Shown: one piece after another, positions 9,392 through 17,858 of the stretch
Layout of the letters: the number at the start of each line of letters is the position of its first letter
Numbering within the stretch: the first letter of the stretch is position 1
NCBI GenBank assembly: GCA_008000375.1
Contig: SMOI01000432.1
Coordinates: 3,079 to 24,183 of the forward strand
DNA: 21,105 bases
Origin: Poteriospumella lacustris
Lineage: Eukaryota; Sar; Chrysophyceae; Chromulinales; Dinobryaceae
Reading direction: 5' to 3'
Program-made: the position numbers and the translations under genes
The notes under the pieces: model-generated
What the model was told of the DNA's origin: nothing
Seen by the model: only the letters and a program-made list of their open reading frames with translations
Databases searched by the model: none

Positions 9392-10160
9392 TCAAGTTGC
9401 GGTCGTTGTCATGTGTCTTTCTTTGTCTTTGGGTCCATGCGAGTAAATCCATCTATGGTATTGAGTAGGACGTTACGGTTGGCCTTTGATCACTGTGGAC
9501 AACTTTCTTGATGTAGTTTGACTTGACATTACAACGTGAGGCCCAGTCGTTAACGAGCACGTTATCGTCGACCAAGAATGATGTTGCGATGAATCAATCT
9601 GATCGCATTCGAGCGTCCCCGATATCTGGCAGAAGTGACGAGCGTTCATACACTACAAAGCATAGCCATTGGGGACAATAACGCCGCCGAACTAAATCCA
9701 GTGCAGCATCCCTTTCGGGTTGCTGATATCGAGAAGCTGCGGGATGAAAGTCATCCCTGCGAATGTCAATGGTCGCAGCGCTGACCAAGCTGAGATTGCG
9801 ACTTCTTCAGCAGCTCATGATATTTCACACGTGGGTTTTGAGGACTATGCACGGGCAATATTGATAGCCGCGCGTTATCAGCTTCAATTCAAATCGTTGT
9901 CCTTTCGGAAACAAAGTCGTTTCGCGCGCCTTGACGTGGAAGAACTGGAATCGGTATCCGATAATCTCTATTTGCGGGTCCCCATGGGGACGATGACGCT
10001 GCGTCGCGTCCTCGGAGATGCAAAACGACATCTGGTTTACGTGCGTCAAATGTCGGTTCGTGACCATTCTCGAAAGCGGTGTACTTGACGGTTTGGTCTG
10101 CACAAATCGCTGCAAGGCATCGTCCACGAACGGCAGGATCTAAATCAAAACATTTTCATC
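9392..10160 (-). pseudogene. decayed kinase-like gene (possibly Crinkler-associated type)
   Basis: The minus strand carries protein-like segments in shifting frames with several stops. From the 5' side these include VDDALQRF and a nearby TVKYTAFENG (about 10130-10070), DARKPDVVLHL (10047 down to about 10015), RLIHRN (about 9599-9582) and, one frame away, VDDNVLVNDWAS (about 9570-9535). The last two look like a kinase catalytic loop with HRN in place of HRD and a DW motif where DFG would lie. The order of an xARKPD-type segment followed by a kinase-like core recalls genes often linked to Crinkler-type proteins in oomycetes and other protists. No intact frame remains. Family assignment is tentative, and I have not tried to rebuild it. 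Confidence 0.35.
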
Positions 10161-10182
10161 AATATCTTTGGTCATATGCGCA

Positions 10183-10521
10183 CTATATGTTGGTTTTGAG
10201 ATGATGTTCGGAATCAGAGTAGTTTGTCTCAACGACCACAACGCGAGACTGCATTTCCGCGATCGATATTCTCCTTAACGAGCATGCCTTGGCTGCTTCT
10301 ACATCAAGTACTTTCATTGCCACACCAAAGATACTATGAATCTCCATCCGTTCTCTTTCTCGTTGTATCCGAATCCTTTTGATTTTGTTGGACTCGGCGA
10401 TGACTCGTTCGATAATTAAAACGTTACATGGTGATGTAAGATCAAATTCGACCAGTCCAAATTCTTTTGACAACATCGACGAAGTGCATAGTGACAAGTA
10501 AGAACGAAAGTGTTGTCCCAC
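10183..10521 (-). CDS. hypothetical protein or gene remnant, 112 aa
   Basis: This is an open frame on the minus strand, starting MGQHFRSYLS and ending HHLKTNI. It is rich in charged residues (RIRIQRERERM) with alternating hydrophobics, so a helix is plausible. No domain is recognised. It lies just upstream, in the same direction, of the kinase-like wreck, so it may be an earlier piece of that gene. Chance is the main alternative. Confidence 0.22.
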   Translation of the reverse strand: MGQHFRSYLSLCTSSMLSKEFGLVEFDLTSPCNVLIIERVIAESNKIKRIRIQRERERMEIHSIFGVAMKVLDVEAAKACSLRRISIAEMQSRVVVVETNYSDSEHHLKTNI

Positions 10522-10749
10522 TAGCTGATTATGACGGTGTTTCTCGGTCTACCGCTCGTCGGAGCACACACTCGACCACCCAGCAGCGCAGTTGACCGTT
10601 TCTCTTCTGCTGCCGGTTGCTCTCTCCGTGCACGATGCCTCGTTTTTGTCTGTCAAACCTTGCATCTTTGACACCAACGATGATTGGAAAAACCGCAGCA
10701 GCTAGTACAGATTTGATGCGAGAAGTGAAGTGAAGACAGGTGGGATACA
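10522..10749 (+). promoter_or_regulatory. upstream region of DRC7 copy 1
   Basis: These 228 bp precede the ATG of DRC7 copy 1. Only the last 20 bp (10730-10749) are shared with copy 2; the rest is unrelated in sequence. The 9-mer GACCGTTTC near 10594 also occurs, as both arms of a small palindrome, in the promoter of copy 2. An in-frame TGA (near 10729) closes the frame shortly before the ATG, which fixes 10750 as the start. Confidence 0.4.
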
Positions 10750-13700
10750 ATGCGTGCCCATGCCGTCTACACCGCGGAGGGCCGCCTCAACACCAAGTTG
10801 CAGCGGCAACGTGACATTCTCAGATCGGACGACGGAGATGTACCGGCCTCGTACAAGAGCAACTCTATCAAAGAAGAACTGTGTCTGGAATACATCAGTT
10901 CGTTTATCACACAGTTTTCAAGCATTTACACGAAGCGGAAAGTCCCGTTCATGGTGGCGGAGAACGAATATGGCGTTCGCAAGTTCGTGGGGTCGACATT
11001 GCGACCGACGTTGATTCCAGTGCCGGAGCTGTATGATTTGTACGAATGTGCGGCGTTCTTGGCGGGATATATCCTGTACGAACCTCTGGAGCCTCCGTCG
11101 GAGCCTCCGCGGTATCTGTTTTCACCGCAGCAGGTAGTGGACAGTCACCGTGGCGATTCGTTCGACATCGCGAATGTGTTGTGCTCCTTCCTTCTGGGGG
11201 CCGGCTACGATGCCTATGTGGTGCATGGCTATGCTCCGAAGTACATTGCGATGAAGGATCAGAGCATGACGCGTTGTCCGATCATCTCGGAGAAGAACAA
11301 CTTCGTCAGCGCCGGAGCCAGTAGCAGCAGCAGTGGCGGTGCGGCCGACGGTGCGACGTCGAGTCGTGCAGACGCAGGCGCAGCCACGACGACCACGACA
11401 GGAGATGCAGAGGGCAAGGAGGTATTCACGGTGCATGTCGAAGGCGAGACGCCCGATGCACCGGCGGAGAACTACGTGCCGCCCGACAACTCGGTGAAGT
11501 CGAGTCGCTTCCTTTTCCAGCAACAAGAGCTGAAGCGATTGCAGGCGATCGACAAGTTCACCTTGTGGCTCGGCGACGAGGATGCGATGAACGAAGAAGA
11601 GGAGCTGATCGCGAAGGAACGCGAAGCCGCCGGAGGGGTGGTAGACCGCGAGGCCCATGTGCACTGCTGGGTGTTGGTGAAGGCCGGGCGTCGGGAAGTG
11701 CCCGAGAACATCTTCGTGGAGCCATCGACGGGACGGGTATATCGCCCGCAGCGCTCTCCATACTACGCCGTCGAGGCAGTGTGGAACAACACCAACTTCC
11801 ATGTGAACGGCGACTTGGATCGTCGCGTCGCGGACATGGACTTCAACTTCTACGCGTCGGCCGCGACGATTGCGAGTACGAACAGCGCACAGACTCCGCG
11901 TACTCCGAAGCGGTTGAAGCGACCAGCGTCGCAAAGTGCGAACACAGCGGGCACTGGCGGGTCGTCGGAGCCTCAGATATGGGAGACGTTGTTCTTGGGC
12001 GACGCGCCGAAGTCGAAGAAGCAGCAACGGTCGAACGAGGGTCACGGCGACGAAGACGACTTGCATGGCGACGGACAGGGCAACGCCGGACCCGAAACGA
12101 ACAGTAGTGGCGGTGGCGTGGGTGGGAACGATGGCGGCGGAGGCGCGAACGGATACGATGACGGCGGAGGGTCGGGACTGCGGTACTTCGACGCGCCTCC
12201 GAAGTGGTCGCTGCCGTTGGCGGTGCCTCGAGCGCGGTATTTGGCGAAGTATCCGCCGAACGGACGCCGTACGGTGCAGTACTACTGTGCGAAGGCGGAC
12301 TTCTTCGCACGCAGCACGAACGCACAGGGCATGGTGCTGCGCATCACGCGGTATCTGGACAAGCAGTGCACGATGGTGCAGGAGATCACCGAGTGGTATG
12401 AAAACCGTGCCGATCGGATGTACAAGCGCGTGCGCACGTTTCTGGACACGAAGATGAACCCGTCGACACCGACGCAGCCGGGGCTGTTCCAAGAGCTGGG
12501 CACGTCGGGCAAGTTGGGCGATGCGCTGCTGACGACGAGCAAACTGACGCAGCTGTTCGGAGCCCGCAAGGTCGTGCAGTACTACCAAGCGGGGTCGAAG
12601 GACGACATCCAGTGCTGGACGGAGTATCCGGGGAAGTGCGTGGCGGTGGACTACTTTGTCGCCGGTCGGTTGGATCGCATCCAGCGCCGTGTGGAGGTGT
12701 TGGGCGAGTGCATCAGCGAATGGTTCGCTGGTCGACATGACCGCATGATCTATCGCGAGACGCTGATCACGACGGACCGGGCGTTGGCGCTGTTTGGTCC
12801 CCACGCACACACCCATCACCCCAACCGCGGCGGCGCCACGACCAGTCGCAGTGCGAACGGCACGTCCCGCATGGGCACGGCGATGTCGTCGGCTCCCAAC
12901 ACGGCCACGGCCAGCACGGGTCATTTGATATCGGGTCGCCACTATCTGATATCGCGCAGCAACCAACTGACGCTGGACATCTTCATCTTGCGCATGACGA
13001 TCGAGTACGGCAAGAACCCCGAGGTGAACGACGGCAGCGACATCCAGCGCCGTATCTTCTTCATTCGCGACGGCAAGGCGGTCTTCATCTTCCACCCGGC
13101 CCATCAGCAGGTGGCGGGCAAAATGAAGACGCTGTTCCACACGAAGAACATGGGCGGCGCTGCGGCGGGCGCGTTGCCGGCTGCTGGTGGTGCTCCCGGT
13201 GGAACCCAACCGCCCAGCGCACCGGGTGCGACGGGCGGAGGCAACGGCGGTGCGAATCCCAACACCATCGCGTTGGGCGGCATCGCCGCGATGTCGGAGG
13301 CGGCGTTGGCGCAGGAGATGGGTCTGGAGGAGAACCAAGACATGTGCATGGAGGCAGCGGCCTTGGAGCGCGAGTACTACTCCAGCATGAAGACGTCCTG
13401 CCAAGACCACGAGCGGCTGGTCGAGTATCTGATGCAGACGGAGCTGACGGGCAACGGCCAGGCGGTGGAGGTGGAGTACTCCATTTTCGACCAGGCGCTG
13501 GACAAGGTGGACGCCTATCGGGCGACGCTGCAGCCCACGAAGCAGAGCCGCCATGCGATCGCGGACACCTACAATCCCTTCGCATCGACGGCGGCGAACA
13601 AGGACAAGGACGCGAACGCCGCGGCCCTGAGCAAGGGCGTGGACTATCTGGCTCCGTTCCTCAAGCACGCCTCGGATCCCAACCATTTGTCGCGCGAGGA

Positions 13701-14009
13701 GGCCCTGGCGATTCGGCAGGCGTGCCTGGATGCCTTGAAGGCCCGCTTGGTGGAGCGAGCTTCGATCATCCAGAGCAAGCTCCACGAAGAAAACTCCAAG
13801 CTGGCGAAGCGGCAAGAACAGTTCCAGCGGTCGCAGCGGGAAGGCGACTACTCCACCGAAGACTTCGAGAAGTACTGCACGGAGGCCATGTTCCGGATCC
13901 AGATCTTGGAGAACCGCTTGTCGGCCCACGAAGACGCGGCACCGCAGAAGTACGCCGCCTTAGATGCGAAGCTGCTGAACGACCCTCGGCTACGGGTACT
14001 GAAGGCTTA
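10730..14009 (+). repeat. left arm of 3.28-kb inverted duplication
   Basis: This arm is the reverse complement of 14311-17590, with coordinates that always sum to 28320, so there is no indel. Protein translation is identical over all 1086 residues. Antisense and off-frame translations are identical too, which excludes silent differences at most sites; direct reading of several stretches found none. The arm begins 20 bp before the ATG and ends at the second base of the stop codon. Confidence 0.95.
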
Positions 14010-14010
14010 A
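10750..14010 (+). CDS. DRC7: dynein regulatory complex subunit 7 (CCDC135-like), copy 1
   Basis: A single uninterrupted exon encodes 1086 residues and ends in TAA. DRC7 belongs to the nexin-dynein regulatory complex, which links outer doublets and controls ciliary bending. The family signature is clear: residues about 95-175 (YDLYECAAFL, EPLEPPSEPP, GDSFDIANVLCSFLLGAGYD) and about 297-350 (HCWVLVKAGRREVPENIFVE) form the transglutaminase-like region. From about 480 to 860 are repeated beta-type segments (RRTVQYYCAKADFF), followed by a helical, probably coiled-coil C-terminus. Low-complexity Ser/Ala/Thr (about 190-220) and Gly/Asn/Asp (about 395-475) inserts make it longer than typical animal homologues. 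The usual catalytic Cys position of transglutaminase folds appears to be Ser (GDSFD), so a structural role is likely. It is identical to the copy on the other strand. Confidence 0.93.
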   Translation: MRAHAVYTAEGRLNTKLQRQRDILRSDDGDVPASYKSNSIKEELCLEYISSFITQFSSIYTKRKVPFMVAENEYGVRKFVGSTLRPTLIPVPELYDLYECAAFLAGYILYEPLEPPSEPPRYLFSPQQVVDSHRGDSFDIANVLCSFLLGAGYDAYVVHGYAPKYIAMKDQSMTRCPIISEKNNFVSAGASSSSSGGAADGATSSRADAGAATTTTTGDAEGKEVFTVHVEGETPDAPAENYVPPDNSVKSSRFLFQQQELKRLQAIDKFTLWLGDEDAMNEEEELIAKEREAAGGVVDREAHVHCWVLVKAGRREVPENIFVEPSTGRVYRPQRSPYYAVEAVWNNTNFHVNGDLDRRVADMDFNFYASAATIASTNSAQTPRTPKRLKRPASQSANTAGTGGSSEPQIWETLFLGDAPKSKKQQRSNEGHGDEDDLHGDGQGNAGPETNSSGGGVGGNDGGGGANGYDDGGGSGLRYFDAPPKWSLPLAVPRARYLAKYPPNGRRTVQYYCAKADFFARSTNAQGMVLRITRYLDKQCTMVQEITEWYENRADRMYKRVRTFLDTKMNPSTPTQPGLFQELGTSGKLGDALLTTSKLTQLFGARKVVQYYQAGSKDDIQCWTEYPGKCVAVDYFVAGRLDRIQRRVEVLGECISEWFAGRHDRMIYRETLITTDRALALFGPHAHTHHPNRGGATTSRSANGTSRMGTAMSSAPNTATASTGHLISGRHYLISRSNQLTLDIFILRMTIEYGKNPEVNDGSDIQRRIFFIRDGKAVFIFHPAHQQVAGKMKTLFHTKNMGGAAAGALPAAGGAPGGTQPPSAPGATGGGNGGANPNTIALGGIAAMSEAALAQEMGLEENQDMCMEAAALEREYYSSMKTSCQDHERLVEYLMQTELTGNGQAVEVEYSIFDQALDKVDAYRATLQPTKQSRHAIADTYNPFASTAANKDKDANAAALSKGVDYLAPFLKHASDPNHLSREEALAIRQACLDALKARLVERASIIQSKLHEENSKLAKRQEQFQRSQREGDYSTEDFEKYCTEAMFRIQILENRLSAHEDAAPQKYAALDAKLLNDPRLRVLKA

Positions 14011-14310
14011 TCTTGTGTGTATCGGTTTGTTTGTCAGTTTGTTGCTGGTTTCGATTGTAATGATAAATTGCCGGCTCTGTCCTTCTCAACGATTCACATG
14101 TGTTGTTGGGTCCATTACAGTGTTGTTTTATGATTGTTTAGTTGACACGCCATGGTCTCCACTTCATTGTAGGGCAATAAGGTTCAGGGTGTGTCTCAAA
14201 GTCGTCTGCTCTACAACAATACCCAAAACGAACACAAGAGGAAGGATTGAATGCCGCCGTAATTTATAATAATCTTACGTCGAAACAAACCGATACACAC
14301 TACTAACTTC
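14010..14310. other. spacer at the centre of the DRC7 palindrome (convergent 3' ends)
   Basis: About 0.3 kb of AT-richer DNA separates the two stop codons. The arms diverge from the third base of the stop codon (TAA against TAG). After 5 bp on one side and 10 bp on the other they share an 18-bp perfect inverted match (14015-14032 with 14283-14300), then no more. The remainder must hold both 3' UTRs. A TGTAA near 14056 is a weak poly(A)-signal candidate. The two transcripts could overlap here, and if either ran into the other gene it would be perfectly antisense to it. Confidence 0.7.
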
Positions 14311-17300
14311 TAAGCCTTCAGTACCCGTAGCCGAGGGTCATTCAGCAGCTTCGCATCTAAGGCGGCGTACTTCTGCGGTGCCGCGTCTTCGTGGGCCGAC
14401 AAGCGGTTCTCCAAGATCTGGATCCGGAACATGGCCTCCGTGCAGTACTTCTCGAAGTCTTCGGTGGAGTAGTCGCCTTCCCGCTGCGACCGCTGGAACT
14501 GTTCTTGCCGCTTCGCCAGCTTGGAGTTTTCTTCGTGGAGCTTGCTCTGGATGATCGAAGCTCGCTCCACCAAGCGGGCCTTCAAGGCATCCAGGCACGC
14601 CTGCCGAATCGCCAGGGCCTCCTCGCGCGACAAATGGTTGGGATCCGAGGCGTGCTTGAGGAACGGAGCCAGATAGTCCACGCCCTTGCTCAGGGCCGCG
14701 GCGTTCGCGTCCTTGTCCTTGTTCGCCGCCGTCGATGCGAAGGGATTGTAGGTGTCCGCGATCGCATGGCGGCTCTGCTTCGTGGGCTGCAGCGTCGCCC
14801 GATAGGCGTCCACCTTGTCCAGCGCCTGGTCGAAAATGGAGTACTCCACCTCCACCGCCTGGCCGTTGCCCGTCAGCTCCGTCTGCATCAGATACTCGAC
14901 CAGCCGCTCGTGGTCTTGGCAGGACGTCTTCATGCTGGAGTAGTACTCGCGCTCCAAGGCCGCTGCCTCCATGCACATGTCTTGGTTCTCCTCCAGACCC
15001 ATCTCCTGCGCCAACGCCGCCTCCGACATCGCGGCGATGCCGCCCAACGCGATGGTGTTGGGATTCGCACCGCCGTTGCCTCCGCCCGTCGCACCCGGTG
15101 CGCTGGGCGGTTGGGTTCCACCGGGAGCACCACCAGCAGCCGGCAACGCGCCCGCCGCAGCGCCGCCCATGTTCTTCGTGTGGAACAGCGTCTTCATTTT
15201 GCCCGCCACCTGCTGATGGGCCGGGTGGAAGATGAAGACCGCCTTGCCGTCGCGAATGAAGAAGATACGGCGCTGGATGTCGCTGCCGTCGTTCACCTCG
15301 GGGTTCTTGCCGTACTCGATCGTCATGCGCAAGATGAAGATGTCCAGCGTCAGTTGGTTGCTGCGCGATATCAGATAGTGGCGACCCGATATCAAATGAC
15401 CCGTGCTGGCCGTGGCCGTGTTGGGAGCCGACGACATCGCCGTGCCCATGCGGGACGTGCCGTTCGCACTGCGACTGGTCGTGGCGCCGCCGCGGTTGGG
15501 GTGATGGGTGTGTGCGTGGGGACCAAACAGCGCCAACGCCCGGTCCGTCGTGATCAGCGTCTCGCGATAGATCATGCGGTCATGTCGACCAGCGAACCAT
15601 TCGCTGATGCACTCGCCCAACACCTCCACACGGCGCTGGATGCGATCCAACCGACCGGCGACAAAGTAGTCCACCGCCACGCACTTCCCCGGATACTCCG
15701 TCCAGCACTGGATGTCGTCCTTCGACCCCGCTTGGTAGTACTGCACGACCTTGCGGGCTCCGAACAGCTGCGTCAGTTTGCTCGTCGTCAGCAGCGCATC
15801 GCCCAACTTGCCCGACGTGCCCAGCTCTTGGAACAGCCCCGGCTGCGTCGGTGTCGACGGGTTCATCTTCGTGTCCAGAAACGTGCGCACGCGCTTGTAC
15901 ATCCGATCGGCACGGTTTTCATACCACTCGGTGATCTCCTGCACCATCGTGCACTGCTTGTCCAGATACCGCGTGATGCGCAGCACCATGCCCTGTGCGT
16001 TCGTGCTGCGTGCGAAGAAGTCCGCCTTCGCACAGTAGTACTGCACCGTACGGCGTCCGTTCGGCGGATACTTCGCCAAATACCGCGCTCGAGGCACCGC
16101 CAACGGCAGCGACCACTTCGGAGGCGCGTCGAAGTACCGCAGTCCCGACCCTCCGCCGTCATCGTATCCGTTCGCGCCTCCGCCGCCATCGTTCCCACCC
16201 ACGCCACCGCCACTACTGTTCGTTTCGGGTCCGGCGTTGCCCTGTCCGTCGCCATGCAAGTCGTCTTCGTCGCCGTGACCCTCGTTCGACCGTTGCTGCT
16301 TCTTCGACTTCGGCGCGTCGCCCAAGAACAACGTCTCCCATATCTGAGGCTCCGACGACCCGCCAGTGCCCGCTGTGTTCGCACTTTGCGACGCTGGTCG
16401 CTTCAACCGCTTCGGAGTACGCGGAGTCTGTGCGCTGTTCGTACTCGCAATCGTCGCGGCCGACGCGTAGAAGTTGAAGTCCATGTCCGCGACGCGACGA
16501 TCCAAGTCGCCGTTCACATGGAAGTTGGTGTTGTTCCACACTGCCTCGACGGCGTAGTATGGAGAGCGCTGCGGGCGATATACCCGTCCCGTCGATGGCT
16601 CCACGAAGATGTTCTCGGGCACTTCCCGACGCCCGGCCTTCACCAACACCCAGCAGTGCACATGGGCCTCGCGGTCTACCACCCCTCCGGCGGCTTCGCG
16701 TTCCTTCGCGATCAGCTCCTCTTCTTCGTTCATCGCATCCTCGTCGCCGAGCCACAAGGTGAACTTGTCGATCGCCTGCAATCGCTTCAGCTCTTGTTGC
16801 TGGAAAAGGAAGCGACTCGACTTCACCGAGTTGTCGGGCGGCACGTAGTTCTCCGCCGGTGCATCGGGCGTCTCGCCTTCGACATGCACCGTGAATACCT
16901 CCTTGCCCTCTGCATCTCCTGTCGTGGTCGTCGTGGCTGCGCCTGCGTCTGCACGACTCGACGTCGCACCGTCGGCCGCACCGCCACTGCTGCTGCTACT
17001 GGCTCCGGCGCTGACGAAGTTGTTCTTCTCCGAGATGATCGGACAACGCGTCATGCTCTGATCCTTCATCGCAATGTACTTCGGAGCATAGCCATGCACC
17101 ACATAGGCATCGTAGCCGGCCCCCAGAAGGAAGGAGCACAACACATTCGCGATGTCGAACGAATCGCCACGGTGACTGTCCACTACCTGCTGCGGTGAAA
17201 ACAGATACCGCGGAGGCTCCGACGGAGGCTCCAGAGGTTCGTACAGGATATATCCCGCCAAGAACGCCGCACATTCGTACAAATCATACAGCTCCGGCAC

Positions 17301-17570
17301 TGGAATCAACGTCGGTCGCAATGTCGACCCCACGAACTTGCGAACGCCATATTCGTTCTCCGCCACCATGAACGGGACTTTCCGCTTCGTGTAAATGCTT
17401 GAAAACTGTGTGATAAACGAACTGATGTATTCCAGACACAGTTCTTCTTTGATAGAGTTGCTCTTGTACGAGGCCGGTACATCTCCGTCGTCCGATCTGA
17501 GAATGTCACGTTGCCGCTGCAACTTGGTGTTGAGGCGGCCCTCCGCGGTGTAGACGGCATGGGCACGCAT
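14310..17570 (-). CDS. DRC7: dynein regulatory complex subunit 7 (CCDC135-like), copy 2
   Basis: This copy encodes the same 1086 residues as the plus-strand copy, again in one exon, but stops with TAG. The shared ATG is at 17570. In this copy the frame stays open upstream to an ATG at 17681, which would add 37 residues (MHQHNRRAPS...). That stretch is Gln/Asn/Arg-rich and absent from copy 1, where a stop closes the frame, so I treat it as 5' leader. Its promoter is shared, head to head, with the TPR gene starting at 17859, an arrangement typical of an original locus. Copy 1 has an unrelated upstream region. This suggests, without proving it, that copy 2 keeps the ancestral promoter. Domain content and function are as for copy 1. 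Confidence 0.93.
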   Translation of the reverse strand: MRAHAVYTAEGRLNTKLQRQRDILRSDDGDVPASYKSNSIKEELCLEYISSFITQFSSIYTKRKVPFMVAENEYGVRKFVGSTLRPTLIPVPELYDLYECAAFLAGYILYEPLEPPSEPPRYLFSPQQVVDSHRGDSFDIANVLCSFLLGAGYDAYVVHGYAPKYIAMKDQSMTRCPIISEKNNFVSAGASSSSSGGAADGATSSRADAGAATTTTTGDAEGKEVFTVHVEGETPDAPAENYVPPDNSVKSSRFLFQQQELKRLQAIDKFTLWLGDEDAMNEEEELIAKEREAAGGVVDREAHVHCWVLVKAGRREVPENIFVEPSTGRVYRPQRSPYYAVEAVWNNTNFHVNGDLDRRVADMDFNFYASAATIASTNSAQTPRTPKRLKRPASQSANTAGTGGSSEPQIWETLFLGDAPKSKKQQRSNEGHGDEDDLHGDGQGNAGPETNSSGGGVGGNDGGGGANGYDDGGGSGLRYFDAPPKWSLPLAVPRARYLAKYPPNGRRTVQYYCAKADFFARSTNAQGMVLRITRYLDKQCTMVQEITEWYENRADRMYKRVRTFLDTKMNPSTPTQPGLFQELGTSGKLGDALLTTSKLTQLFGARKVVQYYQAGSKDDIQCWTEYPGKCVAVDYFVAGRLDRIQRRVEVLGECISEWFAGRHDRMIYRETLITTDRALALFGPHAHTHHPNRGGATTSRSANGTSRMGTAMSSAPNTATASTGHLISGRHYLISRSNQLTLDIFILRMTIEYGKNPEVNDGSDIQRRIFFIRDGKAVFIFHPAHQQVAGKMKTLFHTKNMGGAAAGALPAAGGAPGGTQPPSAPGATGGGNGGANPNTIALGGIAAMSEAALAQEMGLEENQDMCMEAAALEREYYSSMKTSCQDHERLVEYLMQTELTGNGQAVEVEYSIFDQALDKVDAYRATLQPTKQSRHAIADTYNPFASTAANKDKDANAAALSKGVDYLAPFLKHASDPNHLSREEALAIRQACLDALKARLVERASIIQSKLHEENSKLAKRQEQFQRSQREGDYSTEDFEKYCTEAMFRIQILENRLSAHEDAAPQKYAALDAKLLNDPRLRVLKA

Positions 17571-17590
17571 TGTATCCCACCTGTCTTCAC
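14311..17590 (-). repeat. right arm of 3.28-kb inverted duplication
   Basis: This is the mirror of 10730-14009. Identity stops at 17590: the next base differs and no similarity resumes in the promoter. See the left arm for the evidence of identity. Confidence 0.95.
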
Positions 17591-17858
17591 GTTGGAGTTT
17601 CCTTTGCAAATTGTTGTGTTGTTGTTGTCGAATTTGACTGAGACTTGTGATGCTCGGAGCTCGTCTGTTGTGTTGGTGCAAGATGAGAAACGGTCATCAG
17701 ATTTCTGCGACCGTTTCAAAAAAACGTAAAAATGGTGGGTGGATCTTCTTTCCATCGTCTTTCCGAGAGCTTCTCGATCGAGGCCAGCTTCTTTCAGTCT
17801 ATGTGTGCGATCCAAAACTTGAGAGTATGCACAATCAGGAGCAGTAGAAAAGTTCACA
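17571..17858. promoter_or_regulatory. divergent promoter between DRC7 copy 2 and TPR gene
   Basis: These 288 bp separate two start codons on opposite strands, so both promoters must lie here. A perfect 9-bp inverted repeat, GAAACGGTC (17687-17695) and GACCGTTTC (17709-17717), has a 13-bp loop. It contains AACGG cores of the type bound by MYB factors. GACCGTTTC also occurs once upstream of DRC7 copy 1. No TATA box is evident. A run of seven A follows the palindrome. Confidence 0.5.

Noticed and set aside
10529-10750. Minus-strand ORF upstream of DRC7 copy 1
   Set aside because: No recognisable protein features; overlaps the expected promoter.
11122-13929. 935-codon antisense ORF within DRC7 copy 1 (and its twin at 14391-17198)
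   Set aside because: Arg/His/Val/Leu-rich shadow of a GC-rich gene; the sense strand gives a clear DRC7 protein.
17571-17681. 37-residue N-terminal extension of DRC7 copy 2 as true protein
   Set aside because: Absent from copy 1, low-complexity, not typical of DRC7; more likely leader sequence.
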